Shown here: piece by piece, positions 17,719-27,371 of the stretch | How positions within the stretch are numbered: position 1 is the stretch's first letter | Layout of the letters: each line of letters opens with the position of its first letter | Assembly (NCBI GenBank): GCA_016841825.1 | Contig: JAENYK010000001.1 | Coordinates: 620,001 to 684,000, forward strand | Direction: 5' to 3' | Source of the DNA: Halothermothrix sp. | GTDB taxonomy: Bacteria > Bacillota > Halanaerobiia > DY22613 | Length of the DNA: 64,000 bases | Made by a program: the position numbers and the translations under genes | Notes under the pieces: generated by a model | Seen by the model: the letters and a program-made list of their open reading frames with translations, nothing else | Database searches by the model: none | Told to the model about the DNA's origin: nothing

Positions 17719-18718
17719 GACCAAGCACCTCCACAGATAAATTTTTCGTAAGCAAATCATTAATCACCTCAAGCAATAGGGCCTCATTTCCAGAAATTTT
17801 TATAACCAACTCTCCAAACGCTTCACCATGCACTTGTTCAATATTCCCCGCTAAAATGTTCACTACAAGCCGATATTTCTGAATCAATTGAGAGATAATC
17901 GGCTCCTTAGTTGATGGTCCCACAAAAGTTATCTTTAGAATCCAGCCCTCATCTATATCGTTGACCATTGTAGGGTCAAATTTAACTTTAACCTGACCTA
18001 ATAGATCTTTAGTTATTGAGGACTCAGGTCTGATAAATATCTTTTGTACATCATCCAGCTCTTTAATCAACCCTTCATCCATCACCGCCACTCGATCACA
18101 GATCATCCTGATTACATCCATCTCATGGGTTATCAAGACGACTGTCAATCCAAGGCGGAGATTAATCTCTTTAATCAGTTCTAAAATTGATCTGGTTGTA
18201 GCTGGGTCTAGAGCCGAAGTCGCTTCATCACACAACAGTACTTTTGGATCTGATGCCAGGGATCTGGCGATTCCTACCCTCTGTTTTTGACCACCACTTA
18301 ACTGAGATGGATAATGATCAGCCCGGTTTGTCAGTCCAACCAACTCTAACATCTCTTTAACTTTTTTTCGTCTCAATCTCTTAGGCATTCCTATTATTTC
18401 CAGAGGAAATTCCACATTCTCTGTCACAGTACGTGATGACAATAGATTAAAGTGTTGAAAAATCATACCCATCTTCTGTCTAACTCTTCTTAACCCTCTA
18501 CTTGACAGACCTGTGAGTTCAACTCCATCAAACCATATCTCTCCGGTTGTCGGCGTTTCCAATAAGTTTATACAGCGGAGCAATGTGCTCTTCCCCGCAC
18601 CGCTGGGACCAATTATACCAAAAATCTCTCCTTTATTTATGTATAGATCTACCCCCTGCAAAGCTTTGACTTCTCCTTCTCCACCATAAATCTTCGATAC
18701 ATTCCTAACTTCAATCAT
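17669..18718 (-). CDS. metN: Methionine ABC transporter ATP-binding protein
   Basis: 349 residues from the ATG at 18718, which has GGAGG 6-8 bases upstream. The ATG at 18733 overlaps that ribosome site. Walker A is GPSGAGKSTL, the signature is LSGGQKQRV, Walker B is VLLCDEATSALDP, and the H-loop is VLITHEMDV. The C-terminal ~100 residues (ITFVGPSTKEPIISQL onwards) are the ACT-like NIL domain that binds methionine and inhibits transport. It energises MetI/MetQ. Confidence 0.95.
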   Translation of the reverse strand: MIEVRNVSKIYGGEGEVKALQGVDLYINKGEIFGIIGPSGAGKSTLLRCINLLETPTTGEIWFDGVELTGLSSRGLRRVRQKMGMIFQHFNLLSSRTVTENVEFPLEIIGMPKRLRRKKVKEMLELVGLTNRADHYPSQLSGGQKQRVGIARSLASDPKVLLCDEATSALDPATTRSILELIKEINLRLGLTVVLITHEMDVIRMICDRVAVMDEGLIKELDDVQKIFIRPESSITKDLLGQVKVKFDPTMVNDIDEGWILKITFVGPSTKEPIISQLIQKYRLVVNILAGNIEQVHGEAFGELVIKISGNEALLLEVINDLLTKNLSVEVLGHGRDSGKFAETSTSIV

Positions 18719-18749
18719 CCTATCCCTCCTCATATCTAATTACTATGAA

Positions 18750-18803
18750 TTAAAGTCGCCTTAACAGCAAGCTATCAGGTCCCATCTAGTTAAAATAAAT
18801 TTC
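18750..18803. repeat. Dispersed repeat, truncated copy C
   Basis: TTAAAGTCGCCTTAACAGCAAG matches the first ~22 bases of copies A and B. Then GTTAAAATAAATT matches their centre, so the middle appears deleted. It sits between the S-box terminator (18813) and the metN start. Confidence 0.5.
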
Positions 18804-18812
18804 TCCAAATTA

Positions 18813-18970
18813 AAAAAACTCCCCACATCAGGAGAGTAAATTGACAGAATCTCATCTCTCCCAATGATAGTCATTGGGTAGGAATTGGCACCGTGCCTGA
18901 TAATAAACATCTATCAGGCCGGTTGCCGGGTTTCATCGGGCCAGTCCCTCCACCTCTCTGGATAAGCTAC
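18813..18970 (-). promoter_or_regulatory. SAM-I (S-box) riboswitch of metNIQ
   Basis: On the minus strand the leader reads CTTATCCAGAGAGGTGGAGG, then the invariant GATGAAACCCGGCAACC and GGTGCCAATTCCTACC. A terminator follows: CTCCTGATGTGGGGAG with a T run (18835-18813). SAM binding would stop transcription of the methionine uptake genes. The 18719-19068 gap is fully accounted for by this element, repeat copy C and an upstream AT-rich stretch. Confidence 0.95.
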
Positions 18971-19068
18971 CATATTCAATTTGCACAAAAAACTTTAAGG
19001 AGGTAACGCATTAAAACTTTAATATATCAAGTATTTTATCACATTGATTATCTCTTGTCAAGCAAAAT

Positions 19069-19995
19069 TTAGTTCAAATTCTCAAATAGTTCGGTACTCA
19101 GATATCTCTCCCCGGTATCGGGAGAGATTACCACTACCCGTTTACCCTGACCCAGTTCTTTTGCCATTCGTAAAGCTGCACAGACAGCTGCACCAGAAGA
19201 GATACCCACTAACATCCCCTCTTCTTTTGCCAATCTTCTCGCGGTCTCCATAGCCTCATCATTGGTGATTTTAATAATCTTATCAATAAGCTCAGTATTC
19301 ACAATCTTCGGAATAAAACCGGCTCCGATGCCTTGAATCTTGTGTGGTCCCGCTTTGCCACCAGACAGCACTGGTGAATCCGCAGGTTCTACTGCAACAA
19401 TTTTAATTCCACTAATCTCTTCTTTTAAGACTCTGCCTACACCTGTTAATGTACCACCAGTCCCAACTGCCGAGACGAAAGCATCTATCTGACCAGCGGT
19501 ATCCCGCAAAATTTCATGTGCAGTAGTCTGGCTGTGAATATTTGGATTAGCCGGATTTTCAAACTGTTGAGGCAAATAATAGTTGTTGTTATTCTTTACA
19601 ATCTCCATCGCCTTCTCAATTGACCCTGGCATCCCCTTATCTCCGGGAGTAAGCACCAACTCTGCTCCATAAGCAGCCAGTAACTTTCGTCTCTCCTGAC
19701 TCATAGTCTCCGGCATAGTCAAGATAACCTTGTAACCCAAGGCTACGCCTACCAATGCCAGTCCTATTCCTGTATTTCCACTGGTTGGTTCTACAATAGT
19801 ACCACCGGGCTTCAAGAGACCATTTCTTTCTGCCTCCCTAATCATATTCAATCCAATTCTTGTCTTTACACTACCGCCTGGGTTATATTCCTCTAGCTTA
19901 ACTATCACCTCAGCACTACCCTCATCAACCAGACGATTTAATCTGACCATCGGAGTATTCCCAATTAATTCAACAACACTATCAACAATCTTCAT
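19069..19995 (-). CDS. cysK: Cysteine synthase (O-acetylserine sulfhydrylase)
   Basis: 308 residues. [15 protein letters not shown] holds the PLP lysine, [11 protein letters not shown] is the substrate loop, [15 protein letters not shown] binds the PLP phosphate, and GISSGAAV is the C-terminal signature. It makes cysteine from O-acetylserine and sulfide in the cytoplasm. It lies upstream of the metNIQ S-box on the same strand but is separated from it by that leader, so it is probably a separate unit. A G-rich ribosome site (GGGGGGTT) lies about 11 bases before the ATG. Confidence 0.95.
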   Translation of the reverse strand: MKIVDSVVELIGNTPMVRLNRLVDEGSAEVIVKLEEYNPGGSVKTRIGLNMIREAERNGLLKPGGTIVEPTSGNTGIGLALVGVALGYKVILTMPETMSQERRKLLAAYGAELVLTPGDKGMPGSIEKAMEIVKNNNNYYLPQQFENPANPNIHSQTTAHEILRDTAGQIDAFVSAVGTGGTLTGVGRVLKEEISGIKIVAVEPADSPVLSGGKAGPHKIQGIGAGFIPKIVNTELIDKIIKITNDEAMETARRLAKEEGMLVGISSGAAVCAALRMAKELGQGKRVVVISPDTGERYLSTELFENLN

Positions 19996-20152
19996 CAGTC
20001 AGTTAACCCCCCATTTTTTAATTCCCACTATTCCGCTATGTTTTTATGAATATATTTTATCAGACAATTTGTCTCCTGTCAAGGCAGCTACCCAGAATTA
20101 CTCATAGTTTAAGATTCCCCATCTGTCACTTAATAATCAGGTAATTTTGCAT

Positions 20153-20178
20153 AAAAAAAGAGACCACTCAAGGTCTCT
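20153..20178 (-). terminator. Terminator of the yerC-like gene
   Basis: AGAGACC/GGTCTCT hairpin, followed on the minus strand by seven T. It lies 16 bases beyond the stop. Confidence 0.75.
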
Positions 20179-20193
20179 CAAAATTCCGAAAAT

Positions 20194-20484
20194 TTATTCT
20201 ACACCCATTCTTTGCAAAACAAGTTGATATCCATCAGCACCATAGTTCAAGCACCGTTTGACTCTACTGATAGTAGCAGTACTGGCTCCAGTTAATTTGG
20301 CAATCTCCTCATAAGTAGCTCCTTCCTTTAACATCTTGGCCACTTCTAAACGTTGAGCAATCGATTTGATCTCATTAATCGTACAGATATCCTCAAAAAA
20401 CCGATAACACTCATCTTCATTCTCCAAAAGCAAAATCGCCTTAAACAATTGGTCACTAAACTTATCTTTTATACGTTCATTCAC
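20194..20484 (-). CDS. YerC/YecD-family TrpR-like DNA-binding protein
   Basis: 96 residues. NEIKSIAQRLEVAKMLKEG plus TYEEIAKLTGASTATISRVKRCLNYG forms the Trp-repressor-like helix-turn-helix, and the ends match the Firmicutes YerC family. Members are thought to be transcription regulators; the ligand and targets are poorly defined. It starts at a GTG (20484) behind AAAGGAGAGG. It is monocistronic, with its own terminator. Nothing in the sequence links it to tryptophan. Confidence 0.85.
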   Translation of the reverse strand: MNERIKDKFSDQLFKAILLLENEDECYRFFEDICTINEIKSIAQRLEVAKMLKEGATYEEIAKLTGASTATISRVKRCLNYGADGYQLVLQRMGVE

Positions 20485-20552
20485 CCGGGACCTCTCCTTT
20501 GCTTTACCTTATTATATAAAGGAAGACACAAACTAGATCGACACCTCTGATG

Positions 20553-20588
20553 AAATGAACGCAAAACAAAACTGTTTTGCGTTCATTT
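20553..20588. other. 15-bp perfect palindromic hairpin
   Basis: AAATGAACGCAAAAC and GTTTTGCGTTCATTT flank a 6-base loop, with TT continuing on the plus strand. It lies between argF's end and the yerC-like start. It may end argF transcription or be a processing site. No T run follows in the minus direction. Confidence 0.5.
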
Positions 20589-20646
20589 TTCATTCTTTTA
20601 TTAATATTTCGCCAGTAACCCAGTAATTCCTTCTTGCTTACAGAAA

Positions 20647-21636
20647 TTATCCGATAGTCGCAACCATTACAGCTTTAATAGTATGCATTCTATTTTCCGC
20701 TTCGTCAAAGACTACAGAATGCTTACTTCTAAATACTTCATCACTAACTTCCATAGATTCGATGCCAAACTTCTCAGAAATATCTTTACCAATTACAGTC
20801 TTAGTATCATGGAAAGATGGTAAACAGTGCATGAAGATAACATCAGGATTGTTAGTCTTCTTCATCATCTCCATATTAACTTGATATGGTTTTAATTGCT
20901 TAATTCTCTCGGCAAACTTATCTTCTTCACCCATTGATACCCAGACATCTGTGTAGATTGCATCAGCATCTTTAACACCTGCATCAATATTATCGGTAAA
21001 TTCAAGTTTAGCACCTGTCTCATTAGCCACTTCTTGCATCTCAGCAATCAATCCTTCAGTTGGGAACAACTCTTTTGGAGCCACACCCACAAAGTGCATA
21101 CCCATCTTAGCAGCACCTATCATTAAGGAGTTACCCATATTGTTTCTAGCATCTCCGACATACACAAGTTTCACTTGATTCAATGGCTTATCGACATGTT
21201 CCATAATGGTCATAAAATCAGCAAGAATCTGAGTTGGGTGATACAGATCAGTCAGACCGTTCCACACAGGAACACCTGCATACCTGGCCAAATCTGCAAC
21301 GGTCTCCTGTTTAAAACCCCTAAACTCGATCCCATCATAATATCTACCCAATACCTTAGCAGTATCTTCGATAGATTCCTTCTTACCCATCTGACTGTTA
21401 CTTAAAAATGTAACCTGTGCCCCTTCATCAAAAGCAGCAACTTCAAAAGCACATCTGGTTCTTGTAGAAGTCTTCTCAAATAAAAGAACAATATTCTTAC
21501 CTTTTAACATCTCACCATGAGTTCCAGCTCTCTTTTTCCTTTTCAGGTCCATGGACAGATCCAACAAGTAACGGATCTCCAATGGAGTAAAATCCTTTAA
21601 AGTTAATAAATGTCTTCCTTTTAAACTAATTGGCAT
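20647..21636 (-). CDS. argF: Ornithine carbamoyltransferase
   Basis: 329 residues from the ATG at 21636. The frame can be extended to a TTG at 21657, but AAAGGAG lies between the two. [16 protein letters not shown] is the carbamoyl-phosphate motif [18 protein letters not shown] and [10 protein letters not shown] (HCLP, ornithine site) follow. It makes citrulline from ornithine. No other arg genes lie here. The ornithine racemase-like gene is its upstream neighbour, so the pair may deal with ornithine. A catabolic (arcB) role is equally possible because of the internal length and isolation. Confidence 0.92.
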   Translation of the reverse strand: MPISLKGRHLLTLKDFTPLEIRYLLDLSMDLKRKKRAGTHGEMLKGKNIVLLFEKTSTRTRCAFEVAAFDEGAQVTFLSNSQMGKKESIEDTAKVLGRYYDGIEFRGFKQETVADLARYAGVPVWNGLTDLYHPTQILADFMTIMEHVDKPLNQVKLVYVGDARNNMGNSLMIGAAKMGMHFVGVAPKELFPTEGLIAEMQEVANETGAKLEFTDNIDAGVKDADAIYTDVWVSMGEEDKFAERIKQLKPYQVNMEMMKKTNNPDVIFMHCLPSFHDTKTVIGKDISEKFGIESMEVSDEVFRSKHSVVFDEAENRMHTIKAVMVATIG

Positions 21637-21786
21637 TTTAAAAAGCACTCCTTTCAAATTGTATCTTTTTTATAGATTATTTATGTTTTCAAAAAATTCA
21701 AGATCAATAATATCCATTTATTCATCTACTAATAATTATTCGTTAATGTATAAAAAAGTCCTGCTTTTTCTTCAAAAAAATCGTTT

Positions 21787-22866
21787 CTAAATTGCACGCT
21801 CACAGACTTTCTTAGCTACATAGGGAGAAGTCATTGTCTTCAAAAGACATTCATACCCTACTGTAAAGCTCACTAGATCCCCGACTTTATAAGTTTTTTC
21901 AGCATCGGTCATGTCAACAATGATATGATCACTGCTTCCTCCCACAACTTCAATACCCGAATCAATTGGTCTCAACCCATCAGCAGCCACATCCTGTTTT
22001 CCGATACCCAGAATAGCCCTGATTCTCTGACCCTTGTCTTCAAAGACCGGAACCTTACCGAAAGCATCTAAACCAATTGTGCCCAGAGGATGAGAAGGTT
22101 TCTCTCTCTGTTCAATAATTTCCGCTTTTAAAACAAATGTATCAGAACGGGTATTGGGGAAAGGTTGATGGCTAACGGTGTCATTGCCTAACATAATGAC
22201 TTCCCCTATTCGTAATTGATTTATCCCAACAGGCATCTTACCTTCCCTTAGTAATGCTAAAGAACTGCTATTACCACCAGAGATAATATCTAACTTAATC
22301 TGATAGGTATCTTCAATTGAATTAACCAGATCCATCAGTTGCCCCAGATTAGTTTCTGTAGGCAATACTCCACCCCAACAGGTTAAATTCACACCTAAAC
22401 CCTTGATAGATAAATTCTTCATCTTTTGCACTTCACCCACAACATCCAGTATCTCAGACGGCCAAAATCCTTCCCGTAAATCTCCCAGATCAACCATCAA
22501 GATCACATCATGAATCCGGTTAAGATTACTGGCAGCACGGCTTAATGCTTCCAAAACTTCTAGATCAGAGTTCAAACTACAATCGGAATACCTGACCACC
22601 GATTCAGCCTCACTAATCATTGGAATTCGCACAAGAGTATAGTAGGTATCAATCCCCGCCTCTTTCATCTTCTGAATATTTTCAATCCGGGAATCACACA
22701 AAGCTTTAACCCCTGCCGCTAACAAAGTTTGAGCCACCTCTGGATGACCACAGGTTACTTTAGTAACTCCCCATATCTGAACACCAAACTTCTGGCCCAG
22801 AGCCACTATATTCTCAGCATTCTCTTTTAAGCGATCCAGATAAATCTCAATCAACGGATATTTCAT
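21787..22866 (-). CDS. Alanine racemase-family PLP enzyme, ornithine racemase-like
   Basis: 359 residues of fold-type III. QIWGVTKVTCGHPEVA carries the PLP lysine. VDLGDLREGFWP, GLGVNLTCWGGV, ISGGNSSSLALL and LRIGEVIMLG match the Orr/YhfX branch rather than classical Alr, whose own gene is at 49858. Orr interconverts L- and D-ornithine in clostridia. The neighbour argF also uses ornithine, which supports that function. Start ATG 22866 after AAAGGAGTT. The gap to argF is 150 bases, so a shared transcript is not certain. Alternative: another amino-acid racemase. Confidence 0.75.
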   Translation of the reverse strand: MKYPLIEIYLDRLKENAENIVALGQKFGVQIWGVTKVTCGHPEVAQTLLAAGVKALCDSRIENIQKMKEAGIDTYYTLVRIPMISEAESVVRYSDCSLNSDLEVLEALSRAASNLNRIHDVILMVDLGDLREGFWPSEILDVVGEVQKMKNLSIKGLGVNLTCWGGVLPTETNLGQLMDLVNSIEDTYQIKLDIISGGNSSSLALLREGKMPVGINQLRIGEVIMLGNDTVSHQPFPNTRSDTFVLKAEIIEQREKPSHPLGTIGLDAFGKVPVFEDKGQRIRAILGIGKQDVAADGLRPIDSGIEVVGGSSDHIIVDMTDAEKTYKVGDLVSFTVGYECLLKTMTSPYVAKKVCERAI

Positions 22867-22978
22867 AGTTGTGAACTCCTTTCCCGTCGCATTTTATTCA
22901 AACATGCATAAACACTATAACATATTCGCTCTATATATGAAAAATCCTTTTCCAATCCCGAAATAATTTTATTTTTTA

Positions 22979-23470
22979 TCATGGTCTGACACAATCTTCA
23001 ACCCGCCCCTGCAAAACATCCAGGCCATGGGGCAGAGTTTCAAGAATAACTTCCAGACATTCCCGAACTCCCTTGGGACTTCCCGGAAGATTTATAATTA
23101 GCGTTCTCCCCCTTACCCCCGCTGCAGCTCTGGACAACATGGCCCGCGAAGTCTTTTTCATACTCTCTCTACGCATAGTCTCTGCAATCCCGGGGACTTC
23201 ATACTCAACGACTTCCAGAGTAGCATCAGGAGTACAATCCCGGGGACTTAACCCTGTACCCCCCGTTGTCAAGATTAGACTCAGGTTCTCTCCATCAGAC
23301 CATTGACACAGTTTTTCCTTAATTAAGCTTTTATCATCAGGAATTACTTCATAATTGATTACCTCACAATTAATTGTTTTGACCATATCTTGAATAATCT
23401 GACCACTCAAATCTTCTCGCTCACCTTTTGCTCCCCTATCGCTAAGGGTTAGAACTCCAACTCTATACAT
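22979..23470 (-). CDS. MogA/MoaB-family molybdopterin protein
   Basis: 163 residues. VGVLTLSDRGAKGEREDLSG, LILTTGGTGLSPRDCTPDAT and LIINLPGSPKGVRECLE are the three MoCF-domain motifs; TTGGTG binds the pterin phosphate. The family adenylylates molybdopterin (MogA) or has a related role (MoaB). No other molybdenum cofactor genes are in the window. Ribosome site AGGGAGG. Single gene. Confidence 0.88.
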   Translation of the reverse strand: MYRVGVLTLSDRGAKGEREDLSGQIIQDMVKTINCEVINYEVIPDDKSLIKEKLCQWSDGENLSLILTTGGTGLSPRDCTPDATLEVVEYEVPGIAETMRRESMKKTSRAMLSRAAAGVRGRTLIINLPGSPKGVRECLEVILETLPHGLDVLQGRVEDCVRP

Positions 23471-23630
23471 TTTGTACCTCCCTGAATCTTATTTAACCTA
23501 TAAACCTAACATTATCAGCGATTCGCTCCACTCTATTTCTCAAGACATAAATTTAAATTCAAGAGATTCAATAAAAACCCTTCCTTATTATTAAAATTAT
23601 TCAATAACGATACGTGTTTTTACCGATCAT

Positions 23631-23661
23631 AAAAAAACTTAGGCCCCATAGACCTAAGTTT
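23631..23661 (-). terminator. Terminator of the purine permease gene
   Basis: AAACTTAGG / CCTAAGTTT stem, with a run of T on the minus strand. It lies 18 bases after the stop. Confidence 0.75.
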
Positions 23662-23678
23662 AATAACTTTAAATTATT

Positions 23679-24986
23679 TTATGCACCTGCCAGAAAAGCA
23701 AAACGATAGATGAACAATGCACCCAGAACATATACTATCCAGTGAACTTCCCGCCCTTTGCCGCTTAATAACTTAACAATCGGATACACTACAAAACCAA
23801 TGGCAATTCCATTCGCTATAGAGTAAGTCAAAGGCATAGCTATCATCGCCATAAACGCAGGAACAATCTCTGTAAAGTCATCCCAATTAATACTCATAAC
23901 ATTTCTCATCATCATTGAACCAATTATGATTAACGCCGGAGCAGTTGCTGATCCCGGTACAATACCAATGATTGGTGTAAACAATAAAGATAATAGAAAA
24001 CATATCGCCACGACTACACCAGTCAAACCTGTCCGTCCACCGGCTGCAACTCCAGAAGCAGATTCAATGTATGTGGTAACCGTAGGAGTACCACACAGAG
24101 CACCACCCATTGTTCCCAAAGAGTCTGCCAATAGAGCTCTACCTGCATTCGGCAATTTACCATCCTTATCTAACATACCTGCTTGCTGACTAACTCCGAC
24201 CAGTGTTCCCGCAGTATCAAATAAGTCAACAAATAGAAAAGAAAAGACCACAGTCAGAATACCCTTACTCCAGGCTCCCGCAATATCTAAATGACCAGCA
24301 ATACTCAACCATGAGCCAAATTTAGGGATTGAAATCAAGCCAGTTGGTGCACTGGTAACTCCGGTAAAAATCGCTAATAGAGTGGAACCAATAATACCCC
24401 AGAGAATCGCACCTGGAACTTTTTTTACCATCATCCATACTGTAATAATAATTCCAAAAAGGGCAAGCAATACATGAGGATTTCTCACATTACCCAAACC
24501 CAGTAGAGTATCTGGATTGGCTACAACGATCTCAGCATTAACCAGACCGATAAAAGCAATAAACAAACCAATTCCTGCACTGATACCACTCTTTAAACTC
24601 ATTGGAATTGAATTGATAATACTCTCTCTAACTTTGAAAAAAGTCAAAAATAAGAAAAATACTCCAGATAAAAATACAGCTCCCAACGCCTCTTGCCATG
24701 TCCAACCCAGACCAATTACTACTCCATAAGTAAAATACGCATTTAAACCCATACCTGGAGCCAGAGCAAAAGGATAATTGGATAAAAGTCCCATTAATAA
24801 TGTTCCTAAAGCGGCCGACAGAGCTGTAGCGATCAGGACTCCATCAACTGGCATTCCGGCATCTTTTAAAATATTGGGATTAACAAAGATAATGTAAGCC
24901 ATTGTCATAAATGTTGTCAGCCCCGCAATAACCTCTGTTCTTACCGTTGTACCCTTTTTCTGCAGATTAAACATCTTCTCTAACAT
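23679..24986 (-). CDS. NCS2-family purine permease (AzgA/PbuG-like)
   Basis: 435 residues from the ATG at 24986 (AAAGGAGG upstream); the frame extends to 25064 without a ribosome site. EVIAGLTTFMTMAYIIFVNP, FALAPGMGLNAYFTY, FVDLFDTAGTLVGV and GTPTVTTYIESASGVAAGGRTGLT are signature segments of the AzgA/PbuG branch. About 12-14 membrane helices. It imports hypoxanthine, guanine or adenine by proton symport. A purine-box-like inverted repeat lies in its leader and the same 11 bases recur before guaA, which supports purine control. Confidence 0.9.
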   Translation of the reverse strand: MLEKMFNLQKKGTTVRTEVIAGLTTFMTMAYIIFVNPNILKDAGMPVDGVLIATALSAALGTLLMGLLSNYPFALAPGMGLNAYFTYGVVIGLGWTWQEALGAVFLSGVFFLFLTFFKVRESIINSIPMSLKSGISAGIGLFIAFIGLVNAEIVVANPDTLLGLGNVRNPHVLLALFGIIITVWMMVKKVPGAILWGIIGSTLLAIFTGVTSAPTGLISIPKFGSWLSIAGHLDIAGAWSKGILTVVFSFLFVDLFDTAGTLVGVSQQAGMLDKDGKLPNAGRALLADSLGTMGGALCGTPTVTTYIESASGVAAGGRTGLTGVVVAICFLLSLLFTPIIGIVPGSATAPALIIIGSMMMRNVMSINWDDFTEIVPAFMAMIAMPLTYSIANGIAIGFVVYPIVKLLSGKGREVHWIVYVLGALFIYRFAFLAGA

Positions 24987-25044
24987 TGTGCGTCCTCCTT
25001 TAATTCGTCTTTTGCTAATTTTTTGCTTTTCATATATTAATATA

Positions 25045-25121
25045 GTTCGTATTATAACGAACATTAAGCACTATTATTTATTATATCGTTAATATTAACA
25101 CATCGACGTCGAGATTGTCAA
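25045..25121 (-). promoter_or_regulatory. Promoter and purine-box-like operator of the permease
   Basis: On the minus strand TTGACA (25121-25116), a 17-base spacer and TTAATA form a candidate promoter. Downstream, GTTCGT and ACGAAC (25045-25062) form an inverted repeat. The plus-strand AACGAACATTA (25056-25066) is identical to 27361-27371 before guaA. CGAAC cores flanked by A/T are the mark of PurR PurBoxes in Firmicutes. Assignment to PurR is inferred. Confidence 0.6.
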
Positions 25122-25272
25122 TAGAATTTTAGGTAATTTTTTATTATTTTATTTCTTATTGGCCTTCTTTATCCCAATTACTTATTAGGATTTAAAAACA
25201 AAAATAATATTGTGATTCATGTTAATTAATGACGAAATTAATAGTAGATCTATAAAGAAATGAATTCACAAA

Positions 25273-25324
25273 AAAGAGGTTATTCTCAAAAGTTTTTTCA
25301 AAACCAGTGAGATGTAACCTCTTT
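25273..25324 (-). terminator. Terminator of the 34-residue peptide gene
   Basis: AAAGAGGTTA and TAACCTCTTT form the outer stem, with a T run on the minus strand (25278-25270). It lies 17 bases beyond the small gene's stop and has no other gene to serve. Confidence 0.75.
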
Positions 25325-25340
25325 CTTGCTGATAATATAC

Positions 25341-25445
25341 TTATAATACAGAACTCCAGGCAGCCTGATTATCACAACCCCATTCACAGTTTTCAGGTGG
25401 TAGAGATGGATTGATCGCTACCAACTTTTTGCTTTTGAGATACAT
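25341..25445 (-). CDS. 34-residue Cys/Trp peptide, unrecognised
   Basis: ATG at 25445, TAA at 25341. It has a strong ribosome site (AAAGGAGG, 7-base spacer) and its own terminator, so it is very probably expressed. The N-terminal half is basic and leader-like (MYLKSKKLVAINPSLPPEN). The C-terminal half, CEWGCDNQAAWSSVL, has two Cys four apart, two Trp and small/polar residues. That division resembles RiPP or small secreted signalling peptides. There is no maturase or exporter next to it; the nearest radical SAM genes are at 31821 and 7362. It does not match families I know. A regulatory leader peptide is unlikely, because a terminator rather than a gene follows. Confidence 0.6.
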   Translation of the reverse strand: MYLKSKKLVAINPSLPPENCEWGCDNQAAWSSVL

Positions 25446-25573
25446 TTTTTTCACCTCCTTTAACTTATATATTTTTACATATTACATATATTATCCTGCT
25501 TATTGGTGTAAATCTTCAATTTTTAGTTTGAGTAATCCATTTGTGATCATTTTCAGTGTTATTATTTTACGAA

Positions 25574-25618
25574 CAAAAAAGCTAGATTATGACTCCTGGC
25601 GAAGTCAATAATCTAGCT
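25574..25618 (-). terminator. Terminator of guaA
   Basis: A 10-bp perfect stem AGCTAGATTA/TAATCTAGCT has an inner GACT/AGTC pairing and six T on the minus strand. It lies 31 bases after the guaA stop. Confidence 0.85.
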
Positions 25619-25648
25619 CAAATTAACTTATTTTTTATTTTAGTAAAA

Positions 25649-27187
25649 TCATTCCCATTCAATAGTTGCGGGCGGCTTGGAAGTGATATCATAGACAACA
25701 CGATTTACATGTTCGACTTCATTAGTTATTCTGGTAGACATATTTTCCAAAACCTCATAGGGAAAACGCACCCAATCAGCAGTCATCGCATCCTCACTCT
25801 TCACTGCCCGAATCACGATCGGAAAGGCATACGTCCGCTCATCGCCCATAACACCTACACTACGCAAATTCGCCGGAAGAATAGCAAAAGATTGCCAAAT
25901 ATCTTTATTCAAACCTGCCGTTCTGATCTCCTGGGTTACAATAGCATCGGCATTGCGCAAAATCTCTAAATTCTCATGAGTCACCTCTCCGATAATCCGA
26001 ATGGCCAGACCCGGGCCAGGAAAAGGCTGCCGCCATACGATCTCATCAGGTAATCCCAGAGCCTTACCAATTGACCTAACCTCATCTTTAAAGAGTGTTT
26101 TAAGAGGTTCTATCAATTCAAATTCCATGTCATCAGGAAGTCCTCCCACATTATGATGGGTCTTAATCTTCGCCGCTTCCTTTGTTCCACTTTCAATTAC
26201 ATCAGAATACAAAGTACCCTGAACCAAATACCTGGCATCTCCGATCTTTCTCGCCTCTTCTTCAAACACCCTGACAAATTCATTGCCAATCCGTTTTCGT
26301 TTCTCTTCTGGTTCAGTAATTCCTTCCAGCAGATTAATAAATCGCTCACTGGCATCAACATAAATCAGATTTATATCAAACTGTTCCTTAAAAGTCTTTC
26401 TGACCTGTTCTGCCTCACCTTTTCGCAAAAAGCCGTGGTTGACAAAGATACAGGTTAACTGCTCCCCGATAGCCTTATGTACCAGAGCTGCAGCTACTGA
26501 AGAATCGACTCCACCTGACAACCCACAGATAACCTTTTCTTTTCCAACAACCTGACGAATCTCTTCAACTTTCTCTTCAATAAAATTACTGGCTGTCCAA
26601 TCACCTTTACAATGACAGACTTCAAATAAAAAGTTACGAATCAATTCCATCCCCTGGGGAGTATGAGCGACTTCTGGGTGAAATTGTACCCCATAAAACT
26701 TGCGGTCATGATTAGCCATAGCTGCATTAGGAGTATTGATTGTTTTAGCGATCACCGTAAATCCTTCGGGTAACTGTAAAACATGGTCACCATGACTCAT
26801 CCAGACCACCAGTTCAGGACCTAAGTCTGCAAATAACCCTTTTTGATCTGTTACTATCAATTCTGCCTTCCCATATTCCCGTTGTTCAGCTCTTTGAACT
26901 TTCCCATCCAGAGTATATGCCATGATCTGCATACCATAACATATTCCCAAAATTGGGATGCCCAAATCAAAAATTCCCTCATCAATTCGGGGTGCATTTT
27001 CGGCATAAACACTTTTCGGACCTCCAGAAAATATAATTCCAGTTGGATCTAACTCCTTAATCTCTTTCAGAGAAACATCATATGGACGAATAACTGAATA
27101 AACACTATACTCCCGCACCCTTCGCGCTATCAACTGAGCATATTGGGCACCAAAGTCCATTACCAGAATTTTTTGCTCTTTGGCCAT
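25649..27187 (-). CDS. guaA: GMP synthase (glutamine-hydrolysing)
   Basis: 512 residues from the ATG at 27187 (GAGGAGTGAATGTA upstream). The frame opens at 27259 but lacks a ribosome site. The N-terminal glutaminase has GICYGMQIM (catalytic Cys) and [13 protein letters not shown] (His/Glu). The ATP-pyrophosphatase has [13 protein letters not shown] (P-loop). The C-terminal dimerisation domain includes [13 protein letters not shown]. It converts XMP to GMP. A purine-box-like site lies upstream of its promoter. Confidence 0.97.
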   Translation of the reverse strand: MAKEQKILVMDFGAQYAQLIARRVREYSVYSVIRPYDVSLKEIKELDPTGIIFSGGPKSVYAENAPRIDEGIFDLGIPILGICYGMQIMAYTLDGKVQRAEQREYGKAELIVTDQKGLFADLGPELVVWMSHGDHVLQLPEGFTVIAKTINTPNAAMANHDRKFYGVQFHPEVAHTPQGMELIRNFLFEVCHCKGDWTASNFIEEKVEEIRQVVGKEKVICGLSGGVDSSVAAALVHKAIGEQLTCIFVNHGFLRKGEAEQVRKTFKEQFDINLIYVDASERFINLLEGITEPEEKRKRIGNEFVRVFEEEARKIGDARYLVQGTLYSDVIESGTKEAAKIKTHHNVGGLPDDMEFELIEPLKTLFKDEVRSIGKALGLPDEIVWRQPFPGPGLAIRIIGEVTHENLEILRNADAIVTQEIRTAGLNKDIWQSFAILPANLRSVGVMGDERTYAFPIVIRAVKSEDAMTADWVRFPYEVLENMSTRITNEVEHVNRVVYDITSKPPATIEWE

Positions 27188-27300
27188 TACATTCACTCCT
27201 CTTCTATTATCCTTATTAGTATTGCTCAAGTGAAGAAAAACATTAGCAACTTCATACATCTATAGATTAGTTTTTTACAGCCGCAAAACTATTTCCTATT

Positions 27301-27371
27301 ACTATAGTAAATTCAGTCATCTTTGTCAAGTTAATTTTACCAATTAGCGATATAATAATTAACGAACATTA
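27301..27371 (-). promoter_or_regulatory. guaA promoter with upstream purine-box-like site
   Basis: On the minus strand TTGACA (27329-27324), a 17-base spacer and TATAGT (27306-27301) form a good sigma-A promoter about 115 bases before the guaA ATG. AACGAACATTA (27361-27371) lies 32 bases upstream of -35. It is identical to the element before the purine permease. The remaining 27372-27555 stretch has no riboswitch I can recognise. Confidence 0.6.
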
